Source: Neocallimastix lanati (nom. inval.) (Eukaryota; Neocallimastigomycota; Neocallimastigomycetes; Neocallimastigales; Neocallimastigaceae). Taken from it: a stretch of 64,000 nucleotides of DNA. Shown here in pieces: positions 21,818 through 34,324 of this stretch. The stretch lies in the NCBI GenBank assembly GCA_016946835.1, contig JACVTC010000003.1, positions 1,474,501 through 1,538,500 on the forward strand, read 5' to 3'. Within the stretch, counting starts at the first letter, position 1. Each line of letters begins with the position of its first letter. The position numbers and the translations under genes are program-made. The notes under the pieces were generated by a model. That model was not told where the DNA came from. It was given only the letters and a program-made list of their open reading frames with translations, and made no database searches.

Positions 21818-24800
21818 TTAATTCTTTTTCTGGAATGATATAAGGAAAAACATTTTTAATATGTACATTTCGATCAAGAAGTTTTCCTGTTTGAGGATCT
21901 TCGAGGACAACTGTATTGAATTTTTGTTTGTTAACTACTTTATATGGTCCATAAAAGTAAGGATTTAACTTACTTCTTCCAATTAATCTTATCATCACAT
22001 AATCTCCGGGTTTATAATTTTTCTTTAGTGATTTCGATAGTCCAATGGGATGTTCCCAATATTGATTTGCGTAATCCGAATATTCCGTTGCTTGTTTCAC
22101 CCAATTCTGATGTCTAAGGAATCTTCTAAAAATATATTCTTCATCTGTTTCATTTGGATCTTTGTAAATATCTGGAAACATTACTTCTAATGGCCAGGTG
22201 TCTTTTCTCCCATAAAGTAATTCAAAGCTGCTAAATTTTGTTTTGGAATTTTTTGTTGTTCTAAGAGCCCAAAGTGCGGATGGTAAATATTCATCCCATT
22301 CACTTTCGTTTTCAACTAAGAGTCTTAGAATTTTCTCTACTTCTCTATTACGGTTTTCAATCATACCATTTGATTCTGGATGATGTGGAGATACAAAGTG
22401 CACCCATGACCCATAAAGATCGATCATCATTTTAGTAATATCTGATGCGAACGAACTTCCATTATCTGTAACAATTATTTCTGGAGGACCATGTCTTGAT
22501 ATAACTTCAGTTAAAAATTTTATAACTTCTTCAGTCTTTGTGTTTGGAATGGCTTTAGCTTCAACCCATTTTGTGAAGTAGTCAACCAATGTAATAATAT
22601 ACATATTTCCATTTTTAGTAATTGGAAGAGGACCAATCGTATCAAGTCCAACACGAGTAAATGGTTGTTCAACTGGTGTTACATTATCTGCAGTGTTTTT
22701 CGGGATTGGTTTTGGTCTACAAAGTTGACATTTTCTGCAAGATTTGATCCACATCCTAACGTCATTCCAAATGCCGGGCCAATAATATGAATTTAGTATT
22801 CTGTTTACAGTTTTTTCGGCTCCTTCATGTCCTACAGAATGAGCACGATTAATTATATCCTTTTTGTCTTCATCACGGTAGATAACTTTTAAATAAGTAT
22901 CATCTTTCTTATAATATAAGGTGTTATCAACAACTTGATAATTCTTAGTGAAGTATTTGATTATTCCTTCTGGTAGGTTTAAATCTTTTGGATTAAGATC
23001 AGCTAAAATTGTATTAATACATTTTATAATATCTTCGCTTTCTTTTGAAGGTAGTCTTGAAAGAGCGTCTGCGAAAACATTTTTCTTTCCTTTTTCATAT
23101 TTTAGTTCAATTTTATATTTGTTAAATTCTTCTATCCAACGCATGTGTCTTCCTTTATTTGGAATAGTATTTTTGTAAAATCCTAAGAGTGGTTTATGAT
23201 CCGTAATGAATATAGTTGGTTTCTTGTTACTAATTAAGTACTGACGGAATTTTTGGATTGCGTAATTAATAGCCAAACCTTCAAGATCAGTTACAGAGTA
23301 ATTTCTTTCTGGAGGTGATAAAGTACGACTTACACAACAAATTGGGTGTTCCAATTTGTCTTCCTCCACCTGTAAGAGGACAGCACCGATACCTTGAGTA
23401 GAGGCGTCTGTTCTAACAATAAATTCTTTATCAAAGTCAGGATAACATAATATAGGGTCAGACAATAAACAGTGACGTATGTCTTCAAAAGCTTCATTAC
23501 GATCAGAAGTCCATATATATGGTTGATTTTTCTTAAGTAGTTTAAAAAGAGAGTCAGCTCTTATAGAGAAATTTTGTATAAATTTTCTGTAATAACTAGC
23601 AAGACCAAGGAAGGACCTGAGCTCATTAGCATTTTTGGGAGCTTCCCAAAGGGCTATACTTTGAACTTTAGAAGGAATAGTTTTTAAACCATTAGGGGTA
23701 AGAACATGACCTAATACTTCAATTGATTCTTGGAAAAATTTGCATTTTTGAAGATTGAGGGAGAGATTATACTTGGAGAATATTTCAAATACTTGTTTTA
23801 AATGTTCAAGATGTTCTTCAATAGAAGTAGAATATACAACTATGTCATCGATGTAAACGAATAAGCATTTACCAATGAGGGGTAAAAGGATTCTGTTCAT
23901 CTCCCTTTGAAAGGTAGCGGGAGCATTAGTTAAACCGAAAGGCATAACAACAAAATTATAGTTTCCAAATTTTGTTGTGAAAGAAGTTTTTTCGATATCT
24001 CTGGGATTCATTGGGATTTGGTGATAACCCGAATATAAGTCAAGGGCTGAAAATATTTTAGCACCTCTAACTGAAGAGACAAGTTCATCGATGAAAGGAA
24101 GTGCATATGAATCTTTAATAGTGATTTCATTAAGCCTTCTGTAATCTATACATAGTCTCCATTTCCCATTTTTCTTTCTGACTAATAAAACAGGAAATGA
24201 CCAAGGGGAATGCGAGGGAATAATTAAGCCTTTATTAAGTAAGGATATAATTTCTTCTTTTAGAATATCAGAATGCTCTTTTGATAATTTATAAGGTTTT
24301 AGCTTAATAGGTTTTTCAGTAGTAGTAATTATTGAATGTGGTTCAAGGTTAGCAGTTGTTAGCTGACTTAGTGATGTTGCCATACAATTTTTGTATTGAT
24401 TAATAAGACTTTCAAATTTTGATTTAACTTTATCTGGAACAGAATTGAGAATTTCGTTTAAGGTAGAGTTAAATTCACGAATTTCTTCATCTTCTTTAGA
24501 TACATAAATAGCATTCATTAAGGGAATATTATTTGTATTATTTGAGTTAATTATCTGGATTATCTTTTTAAGACCTTTTCTTGTTTTCTGATATATGAAA
24601 TCATCATCTGGATCAATAAGTAATCTATATTTCTTTTGGATACTTCTTCCAAAAATAATATCAAAGTATGGATTATCTTGATTTATAATATAAAATTTTT
24701 CATAAATGTTGCAAGAATCATTAATGTTAATTTTCAATGGAACATAGTATTTAGTAGGTACTGTAGATCCAATTACTAAAGTAATATTTTGTTCTATTAT

Positions 24801-25670
24801 ATCTTCTTCAATTTTCACATCATTAAATTTATTTAAACATGCTGTTGTTATAACATTTACATTTGCTCCTGTATCGTAAAGAATTTTTAAAAATACTTCT
24901 TTCGTTTTTCCAATAAAGATTGGAATAGGAATATTATAAAGAGAGCATAATACATTATCTATTTTTGGCTTACATCCTTGTCCTAATTCCTTCCTAAGAG
25001 TAGGACTAATAGAAAGTAATTGTGCAAGACTAATTTTCGGAAACAAGTTGTTGGCTTCCTTAATTATACTAAATTTATTACCTGGTTCTAACATTTGTAT
25101 ATCTGTCATACTTCTTTTTCTGGTTTGTTTAGTTTGACTGAGAGATTGACTATGTGTTAGAACGTCTTTGGTATTATTTTCATTATTTATTTTTCTATGT
25201 TCATCAATTATGTTAATTACATTATTCTTATTATTTTCATTATTACTTTCATTATTATTTCCATTATTGTTTTCTGAATTATTTTTCATTTCAGAATCTT
25301 TTGTATTTTCCTTTGTATTATTTGGTTCATCAATAATAATTTCATCATTATCATTTAATTCATGGTCATTTTGTTTTTCATTATTAAGTTCTTCACTTAT
25401 TTTTCTTCTTCTTGTATTCCTAATTGCTTTCTTTTGATGTTTAACTTTCTTAATATTTGGTTGATTGAGAATGGATGGTTTAACTATACTTTTATTATTT
25501 GGAGAGATTTTATTCTTATCCAAAGTACTTGTAGGCACTTTCTTTTTCTGGGCTACATTAATTTGAGGGATTTGATTATTTTCGTTATTAAGGTAATTTA
25601 TTGATTGATTTGATGATGCAATTTTAGTTATTTTGGGAGATTGCTTACTCCCATAATTTAATTTAAACAC
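21792..25670 (-). CDS. pol: Ty3/gypsy Pol of element O
   Basis: About 1290 residues in the -1 frame relative to gag. The nominal first codon is GTG, so Pol is better explained as a frameshift product than as a separate start. An N-terminal Asn/Glu/Lys-rich linker of about 190 residues is followed by retropepsin LYDTGANVNVI near 260, RT with YIDDIVVYS near 605, RNase H RTDASTQGIG near 755 and TDHKPLLG near 825, integrase H2C2 near 943-985, TDNGSSFAS near 1068, ENRNREVEK, and GPY module FYGPYKVV near 1243. No chromodomain. The frame is uninterrupted. Confidence 0.94.
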   Translation of the reverse strand: MFKLNYGSKQSPKITKIASSNQSINYLNNENNQIPQINVAQKKKVPTSTLDKNKISPNNKSIVKPSILNQPNIKKVKHQKKAIRNTRRRKISEELNNEKQNDHELNDNDEIIIDEPNNTKENTKDSEMKNNSENNNGNNNESNNENNKNNVINIIDEHRKINNENNTKDVLTHSQSLSQTKQTRKRSMTDIQMLEPGNKFSIIKEANNLFPKISLAQLLSISPTLRKELGQGCKPKIDNVLCSLYNIPIPIFIGKTKEVFLKILYDTGANVNVITTACLNKFNDVKIEEDIIEQNITLVIGSTVPTKYYVPLKININDSCNIYEKFYIINQDNPYFDIIFGRSIQKKYRLLIDPDDDFIYQKTRKGLKKIIQIINSNNTNNIPLMNAIYVSKEDEEIREFNSTLNEILNSVPDKVKSKFESLINQYKNCMATSLSQLTTANLEPHSIITTTEKPIKLKPYKLSKEHSDILKEEIISLLNKGLIIPSHSPWSFPVLLVRKKNGKWRLCIDYRRLNEITIKDSYALPFIDELVSSVRGAKIFSALDLYSGYHQIPMNPRDIEKTSFTTKFGNYNFVVMPFGLTNAPATFQREMNRILLPLIGKCLFVYIDDIVVYSTSIEEHLEHLKQVFEIFSKYNLSLNLQKCKFFQESIEVLGHVLTPNGLKTIPSKVQSIALWEAPKNANELRSFLGLASYYRKFIQNFSIRADSLFKLLKKNQPYIWTSDRNEAFEDIRHCLLSDPILCYPDFDKEFIVRTDASTQGIGAVLLQVEEDKLEHPICCVSRTLSPPERNYSVTDLEGLAINYAIQKFRQYLISNKKPTIFITDHKPLLGFYKNTIPNKGRHMRWIEEFNKYKIELKYEKGKKNVFADALSRLPSKESEDIIKCINTILADLNPKDLNLPEGIIKYFTKNYQVVDNTLYYKKDDTYLKVIYRDEDKKDIINRAHSVGHEGAEKTVNRILNSYYWPGIWNDVRMWIKSCRKCQLCRPKPIPKNTADNVTPVEQPFTRVGLDTIGPLPITKNGNMYIITLVDYFTKWVEAKAIPNTKTEEVIKFLTEVISRHGPPEIIVTDNGSSFASDITKMMIDLYGSWVHFVSPHHPESNGMIENRNREVEKILRLLVENESEWDEYLPSALWALRTTKNSKTKFSSFELLYGRKDTWPLEVMFPDIYKDPNETDEEYIFRRFLRHQNWVKQATEYSDYANQYWEHPIGLSKSLKKNYKPGDYVMIRLIGRSKLNPYFYGPYKVVNKQKFNTVVLEDPQTGKLLDRNVHIKNVFPYIIPEKELTSRDEVQS

Positions 25671-26098
25671 TCTTCTTCTAATTCAGGGCAATCATCTTTA
25701 ACATGACCTATTCTTTGACAATTTAAGCATACATTGATTTTTAAATCAGCAAGTTTCTGAGTTATTTCTTGTAATTCATCATCTTGAAGTTGTGTAGGTT
25801 TCAATGTGATTTTTCTATTTTCAACATTTTGATTAATATAATTATGAGTAGGTTTTATATTATTATTATATTTTTGGTAATTATTGTTGTGACTATTATT
25901 TATATTATTATTCTTATTATTAAATGTATTATTTTTATTATAAGTACTTGTATAATATGTTCCATAATTATTTTGAGTGTTAGATTTTATATTTCTTTTG
26001 TTTGGTTCTCCTTTATCTTTGGATCTATCTGATTCTACTAATTTATATATCTTCTCCTTTTTAGACGTTATTTTCATTGCATCTGTAACGAATCCTAA
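25658..26098 (-). pseudogene. gag: Gag of element O, C-terminal part
   Basis: The visible frame ends with a CCHC zinc knuckle (CLNCQRIGHVKDDC) after an Asn/Tyr/Lys-rich linker. The frame is open upstream of the ATG at 26077 as far as the P insertion (LGFVTDAM), so that ATG is internal. By comparison with G's 319-residue Gag, the capsid part is not present next to it. Broken by P. Confidence 0.85.
25661..25667 (-). promoter_or_regulatory. -1 frameshift heptamer TTTAAAT, gag/pol of O
   Basis: Gag reads TGT TTA AAT TAA on minus. T TTA AAT is in register and directly followed by the stop. The -1 frame continues TTT AAA TTA AAT TAT GGG into pol. Confidence 0.85.
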
Positions 26099-26572
26099 TG
26101 TAAGAAATTACTTATAAAATTAATTATAAATAATTTCTTAACTACAAATTAACATTAATTATTGCTAATTAACATTAATTTGAGAAAATAAAATTAAATA
26201 TAATTAAATAAATATAAAATAATATAAATAAATAATTATACTTAACTTAATATAAAAGAGAGTTTATTATAGAAAGTTTATAATAAACAATAACACAAAA
26301 GGAATAAAAGACACAAATATTTATAAAATATGTTTTATTTAAAAAGGATTTTGTTTATTAATTAATTATTTTATTTGAATTATTATTTATTATAAAAATT
26401 CTAAAATAATAACTCTTGATTTCTCAAAGAGAACTCAAGAGAATCAAATATATGTAAATTAATAATTAAATATTATTGGTTAAAATAAATACAATAATTT
26501 AATGTATTAAATTAATGTATTAAATAAGAAAGATAGATAAATTTTATAATAAATTTATCTAAGTTTCTTACA
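26099..26572 (-). repeat. LTR copy 1 of P (474 bp)
   Basis: Same family as solo LTR D (34325-34790). Contains the CTCTTGA/TCAAGAG hairpin at 26413-26441. Confidence 0.85.
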
Positions 26573-27593
26573 TTGCTCCCTTTACTTAATGAATTTGTAT
26601 AAATTCATTATTATATAGGAAGTAGTATATTTAAAATAAAAATTATAATTAACCAAAAAAAATATAAAATTAAATAATTTATTGAAAGTTTTGCTAACCT
26701 TAACTTTTTAACATCTAGAGAAAAGATTAGCGGAAAAACTCTAGACGAATCAATATTAAGTAAAACCAATTAACTTTGGAAAAACCTTAATATTGTTTTC
26801 TAGACTAATATATAAACATAAGTGAATAAATAATTATAAAATTAAATAAAATAACTATAATTATTAAATGTATAAATAAATATAAAGTTAAATAAAATGA
26901 CTATATTATTAAATGAATAAATAAATATTAAATTAAATAAATTATAATAACTAAGAAATGTAAATGAATTATTAATAAATTTATTTGTATTTCTTACATT
27001 GCTCCTTTTCATTTGAATTGTTCAATGAAAGAAGAACAATTTAAGAAATAATAAATTAAGAAATATTAAAAAGAAATAAAATTTAAATAAAATTAAAATA
27101 AATATTTAATTGCAATTTCAATTTAAAAAATTGAAATTTAAATTTTGAATTAAAATTTATTTTAAATAAATAATTAAATGAACAATAATTTATAAATTTA
27201 TATTATATATTATATATATTTTGTATTAATAAATAAATAAATAATATTAATAATAATTAATTTTACAATATATATATATATTGTATATTATTCATTAAAT
27301 GAATGAAAATAATAATAATAATTTGAATTATATATTATATATTATATATTTTTCATATTTATTAAATAAATAATAACATTTTATTATTTATATTATATAT
27401 ATGTTATATTATTCATTAGATAAATAAATAAGTAATAATTTAAATTGTACATATGAATTATTTATTAAATAAATAAATAAATAATAATATTTTATAATTT
27501 TTTATATTAAATTTTATATGTATATTTTGAAATATGTATTAAATAAATAATAATAATATTTTATAATTTTTTATATTACATATATATATATAT

Positions 27594-27638
<45 letters not shown>

Positions 27639-27947
27639 GATATAACGAGATATAGCTTTTGCCGATATCTGTTTTAACAAAGGGCAATTAGTAATTAACA
27701 ATTATATTATATTATTAATAATAATATATTATTTCAATTTCATAGAAGTGAATTTCAATTTTTATATCACTTCAGCCCAAGTGTTAATATCTATATGTGA
27801 TCATAGAACATTGTAATTATATATTTAAATATATCTTATAATTTTTTAAAATTTTATTTTCGTTCGTATGATCAATATTAAAAACTTTTTATTATTATTA
27901 TTTATTATTATTATTACTTTATTTATCATAATTATAATTTTATTTAC

Positions 27948-27987
<40 letters not shown>

Positions 27988-28863
27988 TAATTTATTTATT
28001 TTTTATATTTATTTATTTTAAAGAAAAGAAAACTGAACAACTTATCTTTTAAATTATTAATTTATTTTATTTATTTTTTGTTTTTTGTTTGTTTATTTGT
28101 TTGTTTTGTTTTGTTTCCTGTTTTGTTGCTTTGTTTTGTTTTATTTTGTTATTTTGTTATTTTGTTTTTGTTTTTTGTTTTGTTTTTGTTTTTTGTTTTT
28201 TGTTTTGTTTTTGTTTTTTGTTTTTTGTTTTTATTTTTATTTTATTTTATTTTATTTTATTTTATTTTATTTTATTTTTTTTTAATAAGAAAAATATATA
28301 TATAATGTATATAATGTATATAATGTATATAATGTATATAATGTATATAATGTATATAATGTTATATATAAAAACAATTATATAATATTAAAATATAATA
28401 TAAATATAATATTATAATAGATAAATATGTTATATAAAATAAAATAAAGTAAAATAGTTAGTATTTAATATTGTTAATTTTTATGAAATTTATAAAGACT
28501 TATTTTTAAAAGTAAATAGGTAAAGTAAACAGAATAAGTGTTGTCATATTATTATAAAGTTATAATGTTTAATATATATAATAATAAAGAATTGTTAGTC
28601 AAAGTAATAATAAATTAAACAAAATAAATAATATATATATGACATAAACAAACATAAACAATGAAAAGAAAAACAAAAAATAAACAAAAAAAAATTTATA
28701 AATTTTATAAATTTAAATTGAGAGAAAGAAAAAATTTCGTAAATAATATAAAATGAATTTATTTTAATTTAATTATTCCATTATAATTATAATTATTATT
28801 TTTTGTTACATTCATATTAAATTATTTATAAAATATTTTCTTCCTAAAAAGAAGAGTTATTAT
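26573..28863 (-). other. Body 1 of P, no gene
   Basis: Contains a second LTR-start-like junction near 26998 (on minus, AAAAGGAGCAA then TGTAAGAAAT), AT microsatellites, a T-run of about 34 (27601-27634), (ATT)n near 27943-27990, a T/G-only-like stretch 28078-28280 and seven 9-bp units TATAATGTA (28300-28362). The short ORFs here are translations of repeats. Confidence 0.7.
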
Positions 28864-29345
28864 TGTAAGAAATTACTTATAAAATTAATTATAAATAATT
28901 TCTTAACTACAAATTAACATTAATTATTACTAATTAACATTAAATTGAGAAAATAAAATTAAATATAATTAAATAAATATAAAATAATATAAATAAATAA
29001 TTATACTTAACTTAAATATAAGATAGAGTTTATTATAGAAAGTTTATAATAAACAATAACACAAAAGGAATAAAAGACACAAATATTTATAAAAAATGTT
29101 TTATTAAAAGGGTTTTGTTTTATTAATTAATTATTTTATTTGAATTATTATTTATTATAAAAATTCTAAAATAATAACTCTTGATTTCTCGAAGAGAACT
29201 CAAGAGAATCAAATATATATAAATTAATAATTAAATATTATTGGTTAAACTAAATACAATAATTTAATGTATTAAATTAATGTATTAAATAAGAAAGATA
29301 GATAAATTTTATAATAAAATAATAAATTTATCTAAGTTTCTTACA
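28864..29345 (-). repeat. LTR copy 2 of P (482 bp)
   Basis: Close copy of 26099-26572, followed by the same TTGCTCCC junction (purine tract on minus). Confidence 0.85.
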
Positions 29346-30120
29346 TTGCTCCCTTTACTTAATGAATTTGTATAAATTCATTATTGTATAGGAAGTAGTA
29401 AGTTTAAAATAAAAATTATAATTAACCAAAAAAAATAAAATTAAATAATTTATTAAAAGTTTTGCTAACCTTAACTTTTTTACATCTAGAGAAAAGATTA
29501 GCGGAAAAACTCTAGATGAATCAATATTAAGTAAAACCAATTAACTTGGGAAAAACCTTAATATTGTTTTCTAAACTAATATATAAATATAAGTGAATAA
29601 ATAATTATAAAATTAAATAAAATAACTATAATTATTAAATGTATAAATAAATATAAAATTAAATAAAATGACTATATTATTAAATGAATAAATAAATATT
29701 AAATTAAATAAATTATAATAACTAAGAAATGTAAATAAATTATTAATAAATTTATTTGTATTTCTTACATTGCTCCTTTTCATTTGAATTGTTCAATGAA
29801 AGAAGAACAATTTAAGAAGTAATAAATTAAGAAATATTAAGTAGAAATAAAATAAAATTTAAATAAAATTAAAATAAATATTTAATTGCAATTTCAATTT
29901 AAAATTGAAATTTAAATTTTGAATTAAAATTTTATTTTAGATAAATAATTAAATGAACAATAATTTATAAATTTATATTATATATTATATATATTTTGTA
30001 TTAATAAATAAATAAATAATAATAATAATAATTAATTTTACAATATATATATATTTTGTAATATGTATTAAATAAATAATAATAATATTTTATAATTTTT
30101 TATATTACATATATATATAT

Positions 30121-30161
<41 letters not shown>

Positions 30162-30263
30162 GATATAACGAGATATAGCTTTTGCCGATATCTGTTTTAA
30201 CAAAGGGCAATTAGTAATTAACAATTATATAATAAAATAATAAATTTATCTAAGTTTCTTACA

Positions 30264-32756
30264 CCTAAAGTGGTATGGTTCATATAATTTTAGGAATATA
30301 ATAATAATTAACACAAATAATAAAATTACAATAAAAAAAAATAATTTGTTTTAAAATCAATATTTATTTATTTAAATTTATAAAAGAAAAATAATAATAT
30401 AATTATTTATTTAATAAAAAGAAAGTTATTGATTATATTTTATTTCACTAAAATTACATGTATTTATATTTTTTTATCAAATTAAAATTTGTAAAGCCTA
30501 ACTATTTTTTTAATAAACTAATTACTAATTATTTTTATAAATAAAACATTTAAATTGAAATTGAATTATTATTTTAGTTAATAATATTATTGTTATAAAT
30601 AGTAGTTATATATTATTGAATTATTAATTATTTAATAATAGTTTAATACTAATATATATAAAATAAAAATAAAGAGATTATACAGAATATTTTATTGTGG
30701 TTTAGTTAAATTTAGTAATTAAAAATAAATTTAAATTGATAACGAAAATTTTAATAACTAATTAAATAGATTTGATTATTTTCAATATAACATAATACAA
30801 AAGAAATATAATATTAATATATTAAGTGGGCAAGGACAATATTCTTGGCTAAAGATTTTTAATACATTATAATGGAATCGGATCGATAATTCAAAAAGGA
30901 ATTATAAGTTAATTAGTGATTTATTAACTTAAGATTTCTATTTAGTAATATTTGAAGAATATTGGAAAGTTCCAATTATATAGGATAGAATAATCTATAA
31001 GGTTAGAATAATTTATATTATTCTAGCACAATTAGTATTATTTGTTCATTCTGTATTACATACATGTTATGGTTCGAGGAATTCAAAAAAAAAAAATTAT
31101 ATAATATTAAAACACAAAAAAAAATTTTATTTCTTTCACAATAATTTTTATTTATTTATTATATTTTTTTATTTTAATTTTTATTTTATTTTTATTATTA
31201 TTTTTACTTATTTATTTTATTTTTTATTTTATTTTTATTATTATTTTTATTTATTTTTATTTATTTTTATTTATTTATTTATTTTTTTTTTATTTATTTA
31301 TTTTTATTATTTCTATTTTTATTTTCTTTTTTTTTTTTTTTCTCTCCCCTAAAAAGGGGTTCCAAGGTAGTCAATTTATATCTTTTTGAAGATATAAAAG
31401 TAGCAAAGCCTCTGGAAGTAGTTGAAGAGATGGAAAAACAATAGATTTTTAAATCTTATTGATTATTTCCTTATTGTAATAAATAGAAATTTTATTATTT
31501 CCTAATATTCAAATTAACCAAAATAAATCTATAATATAAAAGATGCATTATAGATAAGAATTAAACAAAAAAAAAGAGAAGCAGTATTACAATAAAATTG
31601 AATACTTTAACTTAATTTTGATACTAATTTAATATGTAATCTTATATATTAATTTGAATGACATAATAGAAAATAAAATACATTTATTAATATATGAAAA
31701 ATCTTTTACAATTTTAAATACAGAAAATTTTATTTTATTTATTTCTTTCATTTCAATTATTTCTTAATTCGAAAGACAGAAATATTGATAAAGTTATTTA
31801 AGTTGTTTATATACAGGAATTATTCCTTATTTAGAAAAATAATACTAAAAGTAATTAGTACTATGTTATTGCTAAACTCTCATAAATTTAATTTACCTTT
31901 ATAAGGAATGAACATAAATTTAAATTAAATTTTATGTATAAACTTAAATTTTCAGATCAAATAATATAGTAAAATTATTAATGTAAAGAATACATAAATT
32001 TATTAATATTTTAAAAATCACATTGACTATTGTTAAGTTGGTACTTAGATTAAAGGGTAAACTTGGTTGGAAGCCTTTAATCTAATAACCTTTTGATATT
32101 ATTTTATTTTTATAAATTGATTTATTCAAATATAAAATATTATTTTATTATTAAACTTTTAATTAACTATATTTTTATTTAATATGTTTTATTATAAAGT
32201 TATCAGATTATTTGTAAATAATAATCTTACAAAGATTTAAAAAAGAATATTTTTTAGTTCTTTTATATTTTGAAAAACAATATAAAATATTTAATAATAT
32301 ATTTTAATAAATACTAATTTAAAGATAACAATATAAAATATAATTTTAATATATAAAGTAATAGAATAATACATATATAATATAAGATAATAAAAATATA
32401 TAAAATAATATAATTAATAAAAAACAATTTTTATAAATAATATTCAACTATATTAATTAATATAAAAAGGGATAATGTTAATTAATATGTAATACAATAT
32501 TAATCAATTAATATATTAGGGGTTCAATAATGTATAAAAGGGATAATATTAATTAATATGTAATACAATATTAATTTGGTTATGAACGGTACAAGGATTT
32601 AAGGAGTACAAATTATATTTATAATTAAATTGTTATTTTTGTGGTATTAAATATAAATTAATTTGTATCAAATCCTTGACAACTATATTAAAAGGTTTTT
32701 AATAAGAATCAATTTATTACTTCATTCTTTATCATACACTTATAAATAATTAACTT
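30264..32756. other. Decayed gene-free sequence
   Basis: Very AT-rich, no ORF worth calling. Holds a T-rich low-complexity block 31130-31345, a perfect 11-bp hairpin at 32046-32084, and a 75-bp duplication near 32460-32580 (GGGATAATGTTAATTAATATG type units). Probably eroded retroelement sequence. Confidence 0.5.
32046..32084. other. Perfect 11-bp hairpin
   Basis: TAGATTAAAGG (32046-32056) pairs with CCTTTAATCTA (32074-32084) around a 17-nt loop. No adjacent gene; function unknown. Confidence 0.6.
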
Positions 32757-33060
32757 GTCTTAGTTGTTAGTAACTAAGTCACCGATTTGAACTTCTCGAG
32801 TTCAAATCCGCATAATTTCTTTTTATAAAAAAAATTTATTTTAAAAAGTTCTTATCTTATCAAAAATTATTTTAAAAAGTTCTTATTTTATCAAAAAAAA
32901 TTTTTTTTATCAAAAGTTTTATCAAATTATCTTAATTAGTTTAAAATTACATCATAAAAAATTTCTTTTGAAAATTTTTTGTATAAATACGAGTGAATTT
33001 TTCTTAAAAAAATTTTTTTAAAAAATCGTGTTTTTTATTAATTATTTAATAAGTAATTTA
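32757..33060 (+). repeat. LTR remnant L, relative of H's LTR, with tRNA-like module
   Basis: At 32757-32812 two hairpins match in layout those in H's LTR: a 7-bp stem with loop GTTAGT, then a 9-bp stem GATTTGAAC/GTTCAAATC containing a B-box-like GTTCAAATC. Downstream, GTATAAATACGAGTGAATTTT and ATTAATTATTTAATAAGTAATT match the promoter and R-like segments of H's LTR. Exact ends not found. Confidence 0.6.
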
Positions 33061-33192
33061 ATTACAAATTTTTAATTTATAAAAAAAAAAAAAAAAAAAA
33101 AAATAAAAAAATAAATTTTAACTTTTAAAAAAATAATAAATTCTTTTTTATTAAAAACTATTTACTTATTATTTATTTTTTATACAAACCTA

Positions 33193-34324
33193 GTGGTGTT
33201 AATTATTTTGGGTTACGAACCGAATTCACGTTACAGTATTACTAAGTTGAAATCTTATATATTAGGAAATCCTAATAAAACAGTAGTAATAACAGATCAT
33301 AAACCTTTAATCAGTTTCTTTAAAAATAAGGAACCTAATAATGCTAGGCAAGCAAGGTGGTGCTTAACTGTTAGTACCCTTGGTGTTGAAATTCAATATC
33401 AAATGGGTAAGAAAAATGTGTTAGCCGATGCATTATCTAGGATGAAGAAAAGAGATGATTCTGTGGTATTGGCAACTAAGTTAACTTCAAAGGAAGAAGA
33501 AGAGTTGCTTTCTAAAACTATTAAAGACTTTATAAATGAAAAATTTGTTACGATAGATGGTGAAGATTACTTTGTTGATGATAATGACTATCGTAAATTA
33601 ATTACTGATCAAATGGAAAGAGTAAAACTTATTTTAGAAGCCCATAAGATAGGTCATGAGGGATATTATAAGACTTATCAAAGGCTTCGTAAAAGTTTTT
33701 ATTGGAATAATATGGTGATGGATATTAAAAGAGTGGTGCAAAGTTGTGACAAGTGTCAGTTGAATAGGTCACAACCATATCCAGAACCTACAGAAAATAT
33801 TCCAACTAAAGTAGAAGATCCTTTTATACATTTGGGTTTAGATATTATTGGACCTTTGATTAAAACTAAAAATAATAATCAATATATTATGGTTGTGGTG
33901 GATTACTTCACCAAATGGGTTGAAGCAGAACCCACGGAAAATATAACATCACAGGATGTAATTAAGTTCTTAATTAATGTGTTTGCTTGTCATGGTGTTC
34001 CACAGGTAATAACAACTGACAACGGTGTTCAGTTCACCTCGGACATAACGAAAATATTTTTAGATCTCTATGATGTATATGTGAAGTTTATTTCCACATA
34101 TCATCCAGAAAGTAATGGACTTACGGAAAACCGTAATAAAGAGATCGGAAAGTTATTGAGGTTGTTGGGTTCTAAGAATAAGGATTGGGATGAAGTTTTA
34201 CCATCCGCCTTATGGGCTCTTAAAACTACCAAAAATAAGGTAACAAAACATTCAAGTTTTGAGTTGGTTTATGGTAGGGAAGATCAGCAGCCTTTTGATA
34301 TTGCTGCTAGACCTACCAGTATTG
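33193..34324 (+). pseudogene. pol: Ty3/gypsy Pol fragment (RNase H end-integrase)
   Basis: Encodes the end of RNase H (VITDHKPLISFF), the integrase H2C2 region (HKIGHEG...CDKCQ) and the core (GLDIIGPLI, TDNGVQFTSD, ENRNKEIGK). Related to A, J and G. Broken: only a fragment of pol, cut on the right by LTR insertions at 34325. About two breaks or truncations in all. Confidence 0.9.

Larger units (their letters stand above)
20954..26098 (-). mobile_element. Ty3/gypsy element O (visible part), broken by insertion of P
   Basis: Minus-strand element with 3' LTR 20954-21779, polypurine tract, pol and the C-terminal part of gag. Gag is cut at 26098 by element P (duplication cctaa at 26094-26098 and 30264-30268). 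Beyond P I find neither the rest of gag nor a clear 5' LTR, so that side is lost or decayed. By Pol it belongs with A, J and G. M adjoins its left end. Confidence 0.85.
26099..30263 (-). mobile_element. Coding-free composite LTR element P, inserted in O
   Basis: Bounded by TGTAAG...CTTACA and duplication cctaa. Order: LTR D-type copy 26099-26572, body 26573-28863, second LTR copy 28864-29345, second shorter body 29346-30226, and about 37 bp of a third LTR end (30227-30263). The first roughly 1.1 kb of the two bodies are copies of each other. No protein is encoded. On minus, the purine tract AAGTAAAGGGAGCAA lies next to the LTR start, so orientation is minus. Non-autonomous. Confidence 0.75.

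Noticed and set aside
22948-26032. Plus-strand ORFs opposite O pol and gag
   Set aside because: Ser/Phe/Leu-rich mirror images of Asn/Lys/Glu-rich coding on the minus strand.
28078-28385. Hydrophobic Phe/Cys/Val-rich ORFs
   Set aside because: They translate a T/G-rich simple repeat and a 9-bp tandem repeat in three frames; no real protein signal.
31985-32030. 5' LTR of O beginning TGTAAAGAAT
   Set aside because: Only about 10 bp match the end of O's 3' LTR, and no gag lies between it and P; too weak to call.
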